Of a DNA stretch of 55,181 nt, positions 43,634-52,307 are shown piece by piece. The stretch is from Vulcanimicrobiota bacterium (GTDB lineage Bacteria; Vulcanimicrobiota; Vulcanimicrobiia; Vulcanimicrobiales; Vulcanimicrobiaceae). The stretch lies in the NCBI GenBank assembly GCA_003140855.1, contig PLLF01000103.1:133-55313 (forward strand). Direction: 5' to 3'. The position numbers and the translations under genes were made by a program. How positions within the stretch are numbered: position 1 is the stretch's first letter; every line of letters starts with the position of its first letter. Under the pieces are notes generated by a model that worked only from the letters and a program-made list of their open reading frames with translations, searched no databases and had not been told where the DNA came from.

Positions 43634-44359
43634 ATGTCTCAAGCTGATCATGTCCATTACAACCATTATTCAGCGATCATGATCCAACGTCTCGATGGTT
43701 TTTTCGGCGTTGTGGACGAGTCGATTAATAAGCAGATTCATGAGACCGTGGAAGGCACGTCAGTACTGGATATCGGGTGCGGGTTTGGATCTTTGGTCGA
43801 CTATTTGGGCCGGCATTCGATTAAGGCTACCGGCATCGATATGCTGGAGTTTTGCGTTGCCGCCGGCAAAGAGCGTTTTCCGCAAGCCGACCTGCGATTT
43901 GTGCCCGCTGAAGGCCTGCCCTTTGACGATCAATCTTTTGATACCGTCACGTTGAAGGATACATTACATCATCTTTTTGCAGAGGCGGACACCGCCGCGG
44001 TGATGAGAGAGATTCGAAGAGTCTGCCGCAAGCGCGTGGTGGTCATGGACCCAAATCCAACTTTGTTGCTGTTGGCAGCCAGAAAACTGATCGGTCATGT
44101 GGATGCCGTATGCTCACCCAAAGATGCATGCCGGATCCTCGAAGAAGGCGGCTTTCTGGTCAAAACGATCTCATTCAGCGAAGTGATCGGCTTCCCGTTG
44201 AGCGGGGGTTATGTCGGCCCGCCGATGGTTCCGCGAATCCCTTGGCTTTTCCGTGCCGTAAACTTTATGGATCGGGCGGCGCTCAGGCTCATACAAACGT
44301 TTGGCCTCTCCGAGCAATTTTGCTGGCGGTACCTCATCATCGCTGACCGCGCTTCTTAG
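43634..44359 (+). CDS. Class I SAM-dependent methyltransferase (UbiE-like)
   Basis: 241 residues from the ATG at 43634. Motif I VLDIGCGFGSLVDYLG, motif II TGIDMLEFCVAAGK, LPFDDQSFDTVTLKDTLHHL as motif IV, then RRVCRKRVVVMDPNPT. The C-terminal part is hydrophobic (FRAVNFMDRAALRLI) as in methyltransferases acting on lipid-linked substrates. It follows the flippase and may methylate the lipid-linked glycan before or after export, but the substrate is not shown by sequence. Confidence 0.8.
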   Translation: MSQADHVHYNHYSAIMIQRLDGFFGVVDESINKQIHETVEGTSVLDIGCGFGSLVDYLGRHSIKATGIDMLEFCVAAGKERFPQADLRFVPAEGLPFDDQSFDTVTLKDTLHHLFAEADTAAVMREIRRVCRKRVVVMDPNPTLLLLAARKLIGHVDAVCSPKDACRILEEGGFLVKTISFSEVIGFPLSGGYVGPPMVPRIPWLFRAVNFMDRAALRLIQTFGLSEQFCWRYLIIADRAS

Positions 44360-44511
44360 GCGACTTTAGCTCTTGTGCGCTTGCTGCTCGCGGCCGATAG
44401 CTCGTCGCGATTTGGATGGCTATCCAGGCGGCCAATGTAACGCGCTGCCTCCGTACACGCGCCCCGCTAATATCGAACCGAATCCAAGAGTGCAGAATGC
44501 TTATGTGGGGG

Positions 44512-44985
44512 TTAACCGGGACTGCCCAAGTCGATCTTTCCCGTTATGGTCGCGCTGACGCCGGCCGGCAAACGGCCCGGGCCGAAGGCAGCCGGCCATT
44601 TGGCCGACGCCGCGAGCGCGGATTTTGTAACGTTCAGCGTCAGGAGCTGTTTGAAACCCGCGAAAGATGTCGGCGCATATTGCGGATCGTTTTGGGGTGC
44701 AGTCCGAATGTACATGACTCTGAGGGAAACCGATGAGGCTTTTTTCAGCAGTGCTTTGTGGCCGGCGATGACCTGCAGGCCGGCTGATTCGATTTCGGCC
44801 AGAGCCTGATCGTTGGATTCGTGCTTTGCCACGACGAGCGCGATGAACGGCGTGGCTTGCCAAATGAGGAGTGCGCTGCCGCTGTTTTTTGCCACGACCA
44901 CGGCTCCTGCCGGTGTAGCCATTGCAATGCCGCTTCCGGCAACCGCCATTGCCAAGGCGATCAAGATTGCTGCTTTATGTCTCAC
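44512..44985 (-). CDS. Exported protein of unknown function
   Basis: 157 residues from a GTG start with GGAG about ten bases upstream. A clear signal peptide (KAAILIALAMAVAGSGIAMA) precedes a small alpha/beta domain with ALLIWQATPFIALVVAK, ALAEIESAGLQVIAGH and AAFGPGRLPAGVSATITGK. No cysteines or known motifs. It sits 22 bases after the double-domain lipoprotein in the same direction, so the two may be cotranscribed. Function unknown. Confidence 0.6.
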   Translation of the reverse strand: MRHKAAILIALAMAVAGSGIAMATPAGAVVVAKNSGSALLIWQATPFIALVVAKHESNDQALAEIESAGLQVIAGHKALLKKASSVSLRVMYIRTAPQNDPQYAPTSFAGFKQLLTLNVTKSALAASAKWPAAFGPGRLPAGVSATITGKIDLGSPG

Positions 44986-45007
44986 GGTAAATTAGCTCCA
45001 GTTTTTT

Positions 45008-45910
45008 TTACGGCTTGACCTTGAGCCCGAAGACGCGGAAATTCAGCGTTCGCTTCTCACGCGCGACCCGGACGTTCTTGCTCTTCACCGCTAACGTAAG
45101 AAGGGTGTTCGCGCGTTCCGCGGGTGCGCGCAGCTCGATATAAGCCCTGCCTTTAACCGGAGAGGCCCGTGATAGCGTCTTTCCGCTGGCGTCGCGCAGC
45201 GAAATCTGCAGCGGAGCGCCGCCCAGGCTCGGTCCGGGCTCGACTTCCGCTTCGATGATGAAGGGCTTGCTCTGCGCTGCGGTCAGTTTTATTTGCGCGT
45301 TATTGTCTACCCATCGAAAGCTCTCGCCGTTGAACGTTTCGTACGGATACCAATTGGCGCCCAGCTGCAGCGGCGAACCGTCGGAGATCACTTCGTTCTT
45401 GCAATCACCGGCCGAGGAACCCATGATGATGCCCAAAGCGCGGAAATTCAAGATTCGTTTATCTTTGGGAACGGCTGCATTACGGCTGTTCACCGGGCTC
45501 AAAACGAACGTTTCGGCTGTCGCGTTGGGATTTACCGAAATCTTGACGTACTGCCCGGGCTTTACGGTTGCGGTCGCGTTATCGCCGCGGTTTCCACGAA
45601 TGGAGAGCGTCAGGACTTGCCTTCCAAGGCTTGGACCGCGCTCGAGCAGCAGCGCGAGCGTCCTGTTATTGACGTCGGGGCAAGCCGTTATCTCTGCGCC
45701 GCGATTCGCCCAGCGAAACGTGAGGTTGCGATAATGCTCGATAGGGTACCAACCTGAGCCCAAGCGCACGCCGTCGCCCGGCCGAGTAATGTCGCTAGCG
45801 GTCGGCCCCGGAGAGGGCGAGGGAGACGAACCGCCGCCGCAGGCGGTCGTTGCAACCGCTCCGATCGCCGCAATTGCGAGCGCAACCGCGCGGATATGTG
45901 GTTTTTTCAT
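45008..45910 (-). CDS. Lipoprotein with two GWYP/FRW domains
   Basis: 300 residues. A signal peptide ends in TTACGGG (lipobox Cys) and a Ser/Pro linker, then two domain copies: LGSGWYPIEHYRNLTFRWAN with ERGPSLG and DKRILNFRALGI, and LGANWYPYETFNGESFRWVD with EPGPSLGGAPLQISL and EKRTLNFRVFGL. It is the fourth member of the family in this window and the second lipoprotein form. AAGGAAACCAG before the ATG is a good ribosome site. The first copy has an extra Cys (ITACPDV) that may pair with GDCKNE between the copies. It probably faces the periplasm or the outside; function unknown. Confidence 0.82.
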   Translation of the reverse strand: MKKPHIRAVALAIAAIGAVATTACGGGSSPSPSPGPTASDITRPGDGVRLGSGWYPIEHYRNLTFRWANRGAEITACPDVNNRTLALLLERGPSLGRQVLTLSIRGNRGDNATATVKPGQYVKISVNPNATAETFVLSPVNSRNAAVPKDKRILNFRALGIIMGSSAGDCKNEVISDGSPLQLGANWYPYETFNGESFRWVDNNAQIKLTAAQSKPFIIEAEVEPGPSLGGAPLQISLRDASGKTLSRASPVKGRAYIELRAPAERANTLLTLAVKSKNVRVAREKRTLNFRVFGLKVKP

Positions 45911-45978
45911 CTGGTTTCCTTATGAATATGTGCGAAATAAATGCATGCGCAAAGGCTCGGCATCCTTGGCGATGCCGC

Positions 45979-46464
45979 TTAATCTTTGTGCGTTTCGAAG
46001 GTCTTTACGTTTCTTAGGCCGGCATCGCGGAACGTCTGTTCGACGCCAGGGGCTTCATCGGGCGCCGCTTTGTATGTGACGACGCTGCGCCCTGCCTCGA
46101 TCGCGTCGTTGTAGTTTTGGGCCTGATCTTCGGGAATCGGCCAGTTCGCCAGGTGATCGATGATGTGCGGCTCGGCAAAAAACCCGATGTAGCGATTATC
46201 GGAACTGATGTTGGGAACCTGGGGATCGAGACTCGTCAGGATGCCGGTGCTGCCCGTGATGACGTCATGCGGCGCATCGGTGGTCGTGTGGCCTTGGCCC
46301 ACATGCATAAAGGTTACGAGCGACTCCTCGTGCTCGGTCGTCGGAGAGTCTTTCGTGATCACGGCGAGCTTGTCGCAGTTCACGCTTGTCTTGTTGCACA
46401 ACGCATCCTCGAGTTGTCCCGGATTAGACGACTGCGCGATCCCGGTTACCAAATGTTCAGCCAC
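45979..46464 (-). CDS. Hypothetical protein with YflT/general-stress-like end
   Basis: 161 residues from a GTG at 46464, chosen because GGAG lies seven bases upstream; the longer reading to 46542 translates a dispersed repeat and is not credible. No signal or membrane segment. It starts AEHLVTGIAQSSNPGQ and ends in EAGRSVVTYKAAPDEAPGVE then RNVKTFETH, which resembles the repeated alpha/beta unit of general-stress proteins of the YflT type. The resemblance is weak. It is isolated between a double-domain lipoprotein and the repeat. Confidence 0.55.
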   Translation of the reverse strand: MAEHLVTGIAQSSNPGQLEDALCNKTSVNCDKLAVITKDSPTTEHEESLVTFMHVGQGHTTTDAPHDVITGSTGILTSLDPQVPNISSDNRYIGFFAEPHIIDHLANWPIPEDQAQNYNDAIEAGRSVVTYKAAPDEAPGVEQTFRDAGLRNVKTFETHKD

Positions 46465-46497
46465 ATTGATTCTCCGTAGAGATGGTCCCGTCGTGTA

Positions 46498-46537
46498 CCC
46501 TTCGACAGGCTCAGGGTCCTTCGATACCTCAGGATGA
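46498..46537. repeat. Dispersed REP-like repeat unit
   Basis: The 40 bases read CCCTTCGACAGGCTCAGGG then TCCTTCGATACCTCAGGATGA, two imperfect inverted halves built on CCTTCGA / TCAGG. I recognise this as a short interspersed repeat common between genes in many bacterial genomes (its translation gives the familiar PEVSKDPEPVEG). A partial echo (GTCCTTCGACCCTCA) follows at about 46546. Only one copy is in the window. Confidence 0.65.
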
Positions 46538-46922
46538 CACACTGCGTCCTTCGACCCTCACATCTTTGCTGCCCGGATGGATGCGATAGGGGTGAAGCGC
46601 CCGTCCGGGTGCGCCGACATGCGCCCAGCGCCGATCGCTACGCCTCTAAAAACCACGTCGTCGACCGCGGAACTCACGCCGATCGCGACCGCGGGATAGG
46701 TCCCCGGGCTGGCGTGCGACCAGGCGGAGATACTGCCATTCGTAAACGCCGCATGCCGTCGGCGTGCCATTGACAAATACGTAGCCCTAATTGTTGTTCG
46801 CGCGTCCGGGCGATGTTGCAATTTTCGTCAGCGATCCGGTGGAATTTACGCTGTGGTACGATCCCGTGACGCTCGTCGTCGATGAGCTCGACGTTCCGCA
46901 GCAAAATGCGTCTTACGTGCGG
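46538..46922 (+). other. Degenerate region of about 385 bases
   Basis: No complete gene is visible. Several short frames on both strands read as plausible protein fragments (minus strand NGTPTACGVYEWQYLRL in one frame, then SAVDDVVFRGVAIGAG in another) that break after 20-40 codons, which suggests an eroded gene. It lies between the dispersed repeat and the second FkbM gene. Confidence 0.45.
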
Positions 46923-46937
46923 TTACGTACGAGTTAA
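46791..46937 (+). pseudogene. Possible C-terminal gene fragment
   Basis: A 48-codon plus-strand frame from a TTG, directly after an in-frame TAA, reads ARPGDVAIFVSDPVEFTLWY then VTLVVDELDVPQQNASYVRL and ends in TAA. Composition is protein-like and strand-rich, but no family is evident and no good ribosome site precedes it. It overlaps the end of the convergent FkbM gene. Best read as the surviving 3' end of a lost gene. Confidence 0.3.
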
Positions 46938-47726
46938 CAGTATTTCGGAATAGGGCCGCTTTAACAGGTCTTCAGCGTTGCACGTGACCGGGCGGCGCCG
47001 GCGTTCGTCCAATCGTTGGAGCTGAAAACGCCACCCTTCGAGGCGGCGCAGCTCCGCTGCCGGATCGTAGCCCGCGTTGCGTAAGAAGTTCGGGCAAAAC
47101 TCCATCAGCACCATCAGCGGACGGTCGACCTGGGCGAAGAGCGTTTGACCGCCGTTGAGAATCCACGTTTCGGCGCCTTCCGCGTCGATTTTCACGAAGT
47201 CGAACGAAGCGCCGCGCGCTTGCACGAGCGCATCAACCGTCGTGACTTCAACGCTCAACGCTTCGCGTTCACTTTCACGCAGCTCCGCGATCTGTTGCAA
47301 GCCCTTTACGAGCGTGCCACCGCCCCGGTGCCGCCGCGCGCGCTGAAACTCCGCCGAGCCCACAGTCTCTCCGACCGCTCGCCGATCGATGGTAACGCGG
47401 TTGGAGAAACCGTTGATCTCAACGTTATCTTCGGCGATCTGCGCCAGATCCGGATCGCACTCGAACGCATAAACCGAACCTGCGGTATCCACCTGTCGTG
47501 CGAGCAGCAACGTAAAATAGCCGACATTCGCGCCGATCTCGAGCACGTGCATTCCCGGTCTTACGATGCGGCGCAGCGTGGCCTCCGTCCACTCTTCCCA
47601 CACACCGTCGAGAATCAGGTGCGGCGAAATGCAAACGTCGGTTGCGTCCACGTACATCTTGAAGCCGTTGGCCGTGCGCGCGAGCACGCGATTGCCACCG
47701 ACGTACGTACTCGGTGCTCTTCCCAT
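46923..47726 (-). CDS. FkbM family methyltransferase
   Basis: 267 residues from the ATG at 47726; the open frame runs further upstream but the extra 131 residues are low-complexity and overlap a pseudogene on the other strand. VLEIGANVGYFTLLLAR is motif I, YAFECDPDLAQIAEDN motif II, and FDFVKIDAEGAETWIL the FkbM DVEG-type block. The end (LLKRPYSEILLTR) is also family-like. It is separate from the FkbM protein at 19169 and lacks that one's extra domain. A sugar O-methyltransferase role is likely; the substrate is unknown. Confidence 0.8.
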   Translation of the reverse strand: MGRAPSTYVGGNRVLARTANGFKMYVDATDVCISPHLILDGVWEEWTEATLRRIVRPGMHVLEIGANVGYFTLLLARQVDTAGSVYAFECDPDLAQIAEDNVEINGFSNRVTIDRRAVGETVGSAEFQRARRHRGGGTLVKGLQQIAELRESEREALSVEVTTVDALVQARGASFDFVKIDAEGAETWILNGGQTLFAQVDRPLMVLMEFCPNFLRNAGYDPAAELRRLEGWRFQLQRLDERRRRPVTCNAEDLLKRPYSEILLTRT

Positions 47727-47845
47727 GCTCGCACGCTTGCACGGATTCTCGGTTGCCTCCTGGGAAGGAGTAGCTTCCTGTCTCGCGTTTGGTCTCGGCT
47801 TCTTCGCTTCGCGGCTGCAGCCGAACGTCGCCTCAGCCTCGCCGG

Positions 47846-48157
47846 CGGAATACTCGAATGCCAAATCTACGATTCCGATGCTTCGAACGCGCGGCTGGTC
47901 GAAGTCGAGAGACCATCGTGCCGGCCAATGTGTGGAAGACGTTTTCGAAATTCGAACAGGCGCTCTGCCATTACCACAGAGTAGAGATTCCGCTCGTGCA
48001 CGCCACGCTGCCCGGCTTGCCGCCGGCACAGCAAAAGAAAGTTGTCGCCTCCTTATTGGAGACCTACGGCAAGATTTGGCTGCTGTGCAATCCGGTCGAC
48101 ACTTCAGGCGGCTGGCCAACCGGCAGGCCGTCCATCGTCATCCTGCCGGCGCACTAA
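47846..48157 (+). pseudogene. Frameshifted gene remnant, unknown family
   Basis: The frame ending TAA at 48155 reads IVPANVWKTFSKFEQALCHY, HRVEIPLVHATLPGLPPAQQ and KIWLLCNPVDTSGGWPTG, clearly protein-like. Before about 47913 the continuing sequence is in another frame (ILECQIYDSDASNARLVEVE). One frameshift joins them, and no start is seen in front. I recall no name for this family. The opposite strand here is the implausible extension of the FkbM gene. Confidence 0.55.
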
Positions 48158-48161
48158 CGGC

Positions 48162-48907
48162 TTAGTTGCCGTCGGCCCGTACGATGCTGGGGGCCATGAC
48201 CGCATCGGTCATGCCGTGAATTAAGCGTTTGTCCGCAGGAGCGACGGTCGCGAGAATGTCGCCCAGGCGCGCCTGGCCTTCGACGACGAAGAAATACGGA
48301 CAGAGCCGCACGCGTCCATCGAAGGTGCGAATGTCGTCCTCCGTTCGGTCGAGATAGCTTTGGCGCACGCGCTTACCTTTATAGAAGCGCTGTAGAATGC
48401 GCGGCGTTCGATCGAATTCGCCGATCGCTTCCCGGAGTGTGGCGACCCATTCGTCCTTTGTCAGATCGTTGGCCACCCGGACGCCGCGCGAACCCCAGGC
48501 CAGCTCCGAAAGGCCCGACGGCTTGATCACATAATCACGTTCGCTTTTCGTCAGCTCCGCCAGTTCCATCCAATCAGAGACGGGTGTGCCGTTGGCTTCG
48601 AGTCCTGCAATGACGGCCCGCGCGGCTTGCGGTTCGCCGCTTGCCTGTACATCGAAGGTGAAGTTCGTAAAGGTGCGTGCTGCCGTCGTACGACTCGCTG
48701 ACGTAGCAGAGTCCGCGCACTGCCCCTTGTAATCCGGTCTCTCCGCGCAGCTCGCGAAGCGCCGCATCCGGAAGCAAATTCGTTAGGAAGTTGGCGCCCG
48801 CCCGGAAGATTCCACAAAGGCTGCGCGTGGTTTGGATACGTGGAAGCGACGAGCAGAATCGCATCATCATGGCGGACGAGCGCGGTCGCCAAGTGAATGC
48901 AGTTCAT
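48162..48907 (-). pseudogene. NUDIX hydrolase start joined to an ATP-grasp-like end, frameshifted
   Basis: From the ATG at 48907, which overlaps the GT4 stop as ATGA, the first 44 codons give a NUDIX N-terminus (LLVASTYPNHAQPLWNLPGG). The frame then shifts near 48778; the second frame supplies the rest of the Nudix box (DAALRELRGETGLQGAV). It shifts again near 48670 into the frame running to 48162. That frame finishes the NUDIX strand (FTNFTFDVQASGEPQ) and then reads ERDYVIKPSGLSELAWGSRG, the substrate loop of a circularly permuted ATP-grasp-type protein. Either a fusion gene has decayed or two genes were merged by deletion. Two separate frameshifts argue against a working product. Confidence 0.68.
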
Positions 48908-49950
48908 CGCGCCAGCGCTTCAAGAACGTTGAGCGTGCGTTCCGCGGTGCGGCGCCACGACATCTCCCGAGCGCGCGCATATCCGCGCTCACGCATGCCG
49001 TCTGCCAACTCCCGATCGCGGCAGACGCGCCGGAGCGCATCCGCGAGCGCAGCGGCGTCGCCGGGCGGTACGTACAGGGCTGCGTCGCCGCCGGCTTCCG
49101 GAATCGCTGCGGCGCGAGATGCGACGACCGGAGCTCCGTAGCTCATCGCCTCCAAAACGGGTAAGCCGAAACCTTCATAACGCGAGGGATAGACGAAGAC
49201 TGCGCAGCCGCGATAGAGGGCTGCAAGTGTCGCATCATCCACGTGACCGAGCATGTGCACCGCAGGGCGCGCCCTCGAAACGGTGCTCGCGCCGGGCGGC
49301 GCCGAAGGGCTTCCCGCAACCACGAGCGGTACCGTGAGTCCCTCGCTCTCGAGTTGCGCCACAGCTTCATTCAGTGTGTCGAGTCCTTTACGCGGATCGT
49401 TCTCGCCAACGAAAAGCGCGAATCGTCCGAAAGCCGCCACGTTCAGCTGCACCGGTCGAACGGGAAGCGGCGTGCCTATTCCGAGCGGAATCGCGGTGAT
49501 GCGCTCTTGCGGCAAATGCAGGACGCGCAGCAGTTCCGCTTTCGAAAACTCCGAGTCGGTGACGATCTGCTCGCAACGTTGGGCTGCCAACGCAAACGTG
49601 GCGCGCGCTGCATCGTCGAAACCGGGCAAAACAAATGTCGAGGCGTCGTGCAGCGTCGCAACCGAGGGAACCGAAAACTGCGTCCAACTGGGACCGTTGA
49701 AGGGAAACCAGAGTGCGTCCAGCTTAGAGCGTCGATGGAACCGTCGCGACCGCACGGGGTAGGCACGTCCTCCAACCTGGGCCCGGTACCGCGGCGCAAC
49801 CGTCCACGTGTGCCATTCCGGGACGATCAGCACCGGCGCGATGCGATTGGCAAATGCGATCTGCCACTCTTCCAACAGCGCGCGAACGTAGCGTCCGATG
49901 CCGCGGCGATCTCCGGGCAGATTCCAAGCATCGACACCCACCCGAATCAT
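48904..49950 (-). CDS. Family 4 glycosyltransferase
   Basis: 348 residues from the ATG at 49950, which matches the start of its divergent partner (IRVGVDAWNLPGDRRGIGRY versus HVAVDAHNLVADRRGIGVY). An ATG at 49995 would add 15 residues but its ribosome site is too close. The donor half has FALFVGENDPRKGLDTL and YPSRYEGFGLPVLEAMSYG with the E-x7-E element. The GT4 family transfers sugars with retention at the cytoplasmic face. Its stop overlaps the start of the NUDIX remnant. Confidence 0.85.
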   Translation of the reverse strand: MIRVGVDAWNLPGDRRGIGRYVRALLEEWQIAFANRIAPVLIVPEWHTWTVAPRYRAQVGGRAYPVRSRRFHRRSKLDALWFPFNGPSWTQFSVPSVATLHDASTFVLPGFDDAARATFALAAQRCEQIVTDSEFSKAELLRVLHLPQERITAIPLGIGTPLPVRPVQLNVAAFGRFALFVGENDPRKGLDTLNEAVAQLESEGLTVPLVVAGSPSAPPGASTVSRARPAVHMLGHVDDATLAALYRGCAVFVYPSRYEGFGLPVLEAMSYGAPVVASRAAAIPEAGGDAALYVPPGDAAALADALRRVCRDRELADGMRERGYARAREMSWRRTAERTLNVLEALAR

Positions 49951-50006
49951 CGAGCAATCGCATTGTGGTACAGGGTGATGGGACGCATTAAGCATACTCC
50001 AAGTGC

Positions 50007-51020
50007 GTGCACGTCGCGGTAGACGCTCATAACCTGGTGGCCGATCGGCGAGGAATCGGCGTCTATCTGCGAGCCGTTTTATCGCGCATGCTCAAAAGCG
50101 GCGCTTGTCAGCTGACTTTGCTCGTTCGCCACCCGCTTCCTACTCTGAAGAAACACGCGCTCGCAACAGAGTTAGGTTCGGATGCGTTCGGCGTGTCGTC
50201 CCGCATGCCGCGCACTGCCGACGTCGCGTGGCATCCTTGGAACGGCACGTTTTTCCGCGGCGCCGCGCGCAACGTGGTGACGATGCACGACGTCGTACCA
50301 TTTGCGTTTCCGAACTCGGACGCGCGCAAGCGCCGATCGCAACAAGAGCCGTTCGAACTCTCCGCCCGCATCGCGGATCGTATCCTCGCCGATTCGGCGT
50401 TCACCAAGAATGAGATCGAGCGGTACCTGAACGTCGAGCCGGGTCGCATGGAGGTGGTACCGCTCGCGGCGAGCGGCGCGTTCTCGCCCGGTAGGGCGCA
50501 GGAGCTGCCCGCTATGTTGCGGCAGCGCCGGTACATTCTCTATGTCGGTACGCTCGAAGCACACAAGAATGTCGAGACTCTCTTGAGAGCGTGGCGCGGA
50601 TCGCTGGCGTCTCGAGGTATCGCGCTGGCGATCGTCGGTACGGAGGCCGTCCCCCAAGATGTTATTGGGCTCCGGGGCGTGATCGACTCGGAGTTACGCG
50701 ATCTGTATCGTGGCGCGCTGTGCCTGGCGTACCCTTCGCTATATGAAGGTTTCGGATTGCCGCCGCTCGAGGCGCTGGCGTGCGGCACGCCGGCGATCGT
50801 CGCGCGGGCGGCGTCCCTGCCCGAAGTCTGTGGCGACGCTGTCGCTTATGTCGACGAACCGCGCAGCGTCGCGGCTTGGGAGGCTGCCTTGACGCGAATC
50901 GCGGACGACGATGCGCTGCGAAACGATCTCGCGCGCCGGGGCCCGATCCAAGCCGCGACGTTTTCGTGGGAGCGCACCACGCAAGCGACCCTCGCCGCGC
51001 TCTCCGAAGTCGCGCGGTGA
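50007..51020 (+). CDS. Family 4 glycosyltransferase
   Basis: 337 residues from a GTG. It is a divergent paralogue of the gene at 48904 with only 56 bases between the starts. NVVTMHDVVPFAFP and RYILYVGTLEAHKNVETLL start the two Rossmann halves, and YPSLYEGFGLPPLEALACG is the donor site. Its TGA overlaps the GTG of the next gene as GTGA. A shared regulatory region between the two GT4 genes is likely, though no clear promoter is seen. Confidence 0.85.
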   Translation: MHVAVDAHNLVADRRGIGVYLRAVLSRMLKSGACQLTLLVRHPLPTLKKHALATELGSDAFGVSSRMPRTADVAWHPWNGTFFRGAARNVVTMHDVVPFAFPNSDARKRRSQQEPFELSARIADRILADSAFTKNEIERYLNVEPGRMEVVPLAASGAFSPGRAQELPAMLRQRRYILYVGTLEAHKNVETLLRAWRGSLASRGIALAIVGTEAVPQDVIGLRGVIDSELRDLYRGALCLAYPSLYEGFGLPPLEALACGTPAIVARAASLPEVCGDAVAYVDEPRSVAAWEAALTRIADDDALRNDLARRGPIQAATFSWERTTQATLAALSEVAR

Positions 51021-51907
51021 GCTTCCCGCGGATAGCGGCGCACCTCATCGTGGGTGGGCGAGAAGAGCCTTTTCTGGAGGCACTGCTCGAGTCATTGAGC
51101 GGGGCCGTCGACGTGCTGATCGTCAACGACAACGGACCCGATCCGTCGCCGCACGAAAAAACATTGCGCGCGAGTTGGTTCGCACGCAACGACCGGCTGT
51201 TCGTGGATCGCGCTCCGTTCGTCGATTTTGCAACCGCCCGGAACCATTGTTTGGACGTGCACGCTCGAGTTGATGGCGGATCGTGGATCGTTTTTGTCGA
51301 CGCCGACGAGGTTCACGGCGAAGCGGTCACGCGCGTCGCGCGCCAGCTCGACAGTGTTCCTGCGATGTACGATTTCGTGGATGGGTACACGTGGCATTTC
51401 TTTCAATCGTTCGATCTCTACACGTCGATCGAACGGCGCATGGCATTTTTCCGGTTCAGACCGGGCGTGCGCTGGATCGGCAGCGTTCACGAACGGCTAG
51501 AAGGTTTGCCGGGAGCGCGACTTGCATTGCCGTACGTCTACGCGCACTACGGGCACGTGCTTCCGGCGCGGCGCCACGCCGAAAAAGGGCGCCACTATTC
51601 GAGTTTGGGGCAAACGGGTGAAATCGTCCCGGAAGAGGCGCTGGCTTCGCTCGACGCCGCCACATATTTTAAGCGAATTTGGCCGGCGGCGCTGCGTTTT
51701 ACGGGCGAACAGCCGCCGGCCGCGCGTGCGGTCGTGGCTCGCCTGCGTGAAGAGCATGCGGCCAATCAGGAACGCGCGCTCGAGCTTGCGCGTGCCGCGC
51801 AGCCGCCGCTCGTGCGCGCGCGAAACGCGCTGAAAAAGCTGAACTACGAGCTGCGCTGGCGATCTCGGGCCGTCAACACGTTGGCCCGGCGACTGACATC
51901 GCAATGA
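51017..51907 (+). CDS. Family 2-like glycosyltransferase
   Basis: 296 residues from the GTG in GTGA. The N-terminus IAAHLIVGGREEPFLEALLE, VLIVNDNGPDP, DFATARNHCLD and WIVFVDADEVHGE (DxD site) fit the GT2 group of LPS core-type transferases; RPGVRWIGSVHERLEG is typical of this branch. The C-terminal 60 residues are basic and helical (KKLNYELRWRSRAVNTLARR), probably a membrane-surface anchor. It works in the same transcript as the GT4 upstream. Confidence 0.8.
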   Translation: MSFPRIAAHLIVGGREEPFLEALLESLSGAVDVLIVNDNGPDPSPHEKTLRASWFARNDRLFVDRAPFVDFATARNHCLDVHARVDGGSWIVFVDADEVHGEAVTRVARQLDSVPAMYDFVDGYTWHFFQSFDLYTSIERRMAFFRFRPGVRWIGSVHERLEGLPGARLALPYVYAHYGHVLPARRHAEKGRHYSSLGQTGEIVPEEALASLDAATYFKRIWPAALRFTGEQPPAARAVVARLREEHAANQERALELARAAQPPLVRARNALKKLNYELRWRSRAVNTLARRLTSQ

Positions 51908-52307
51908 GATTTGCGAAAGCATCCACGTCGGCTTCCGTGGTCGCGTGGTGCGTCATCCACCGGACTTCAGGCAACGCTTCGTCGAAGACGTAGAAGTAGC
52001 AACGCTGCTGAATGCTTTGGATGGCTTTGCGATCGAACGTTGCGAAGATTGCATTACAGTGCACCGGCCGCGTGATGCGAACACCGCCGATCCTTCGAGT
52101 GCGTTCCTCGAGCCGCTTTGTCATCGCATTGGCGTGCGCCGCATAGGTCAGCCAGCGGTCGTTTTCCAGGAGCGCGAGAAATTGCGAGGCAATGAAACGC
52201 ATTTTGGAGGCGAGTTGCATTCCCTGTTTCCGCGCGAACGGCGCGGCGTTTCGATGAACCTTTCCGTCGAAGAATATGACCAGCGTCGCATCGACGACGC
52301 TCAACAC
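51873..52307 (-). pseudogene. C-terminal remnant of a threonine aldolase-like enzyme
   Basis: The 144-codon frame reads APFARKQGMQLASKMRFIAS, LTYAAHANAMTKRLEERT and EVRWMTHHATTEADVDAF, the C-terminal third of PLP-dependent low-specificity threonine aldolases. The PLP-binding Lys, which lies further upstream in this family (normally about 340 residues), is missing, and no continuing frame is found. The 5' end is lost, so this is a dead fragment. It overlaps the end of the GT2-like gene by 35 bases. Confidence 0.7.

Noticed and set aside
46465-46542. N-terminal extension of the protein at 45979
   Set aside because: It translates the dispersed repeat (PEVSKDPEPVEG); the GTG at 46464 has a proper ribosome site.
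47727-48119. 131-residue N-terminal extension of the FkbM protein
   Set aside because: Arg/Ser-rich and opposite a protein-like plus-strand remnant; the family starts near the ATG at 47726.
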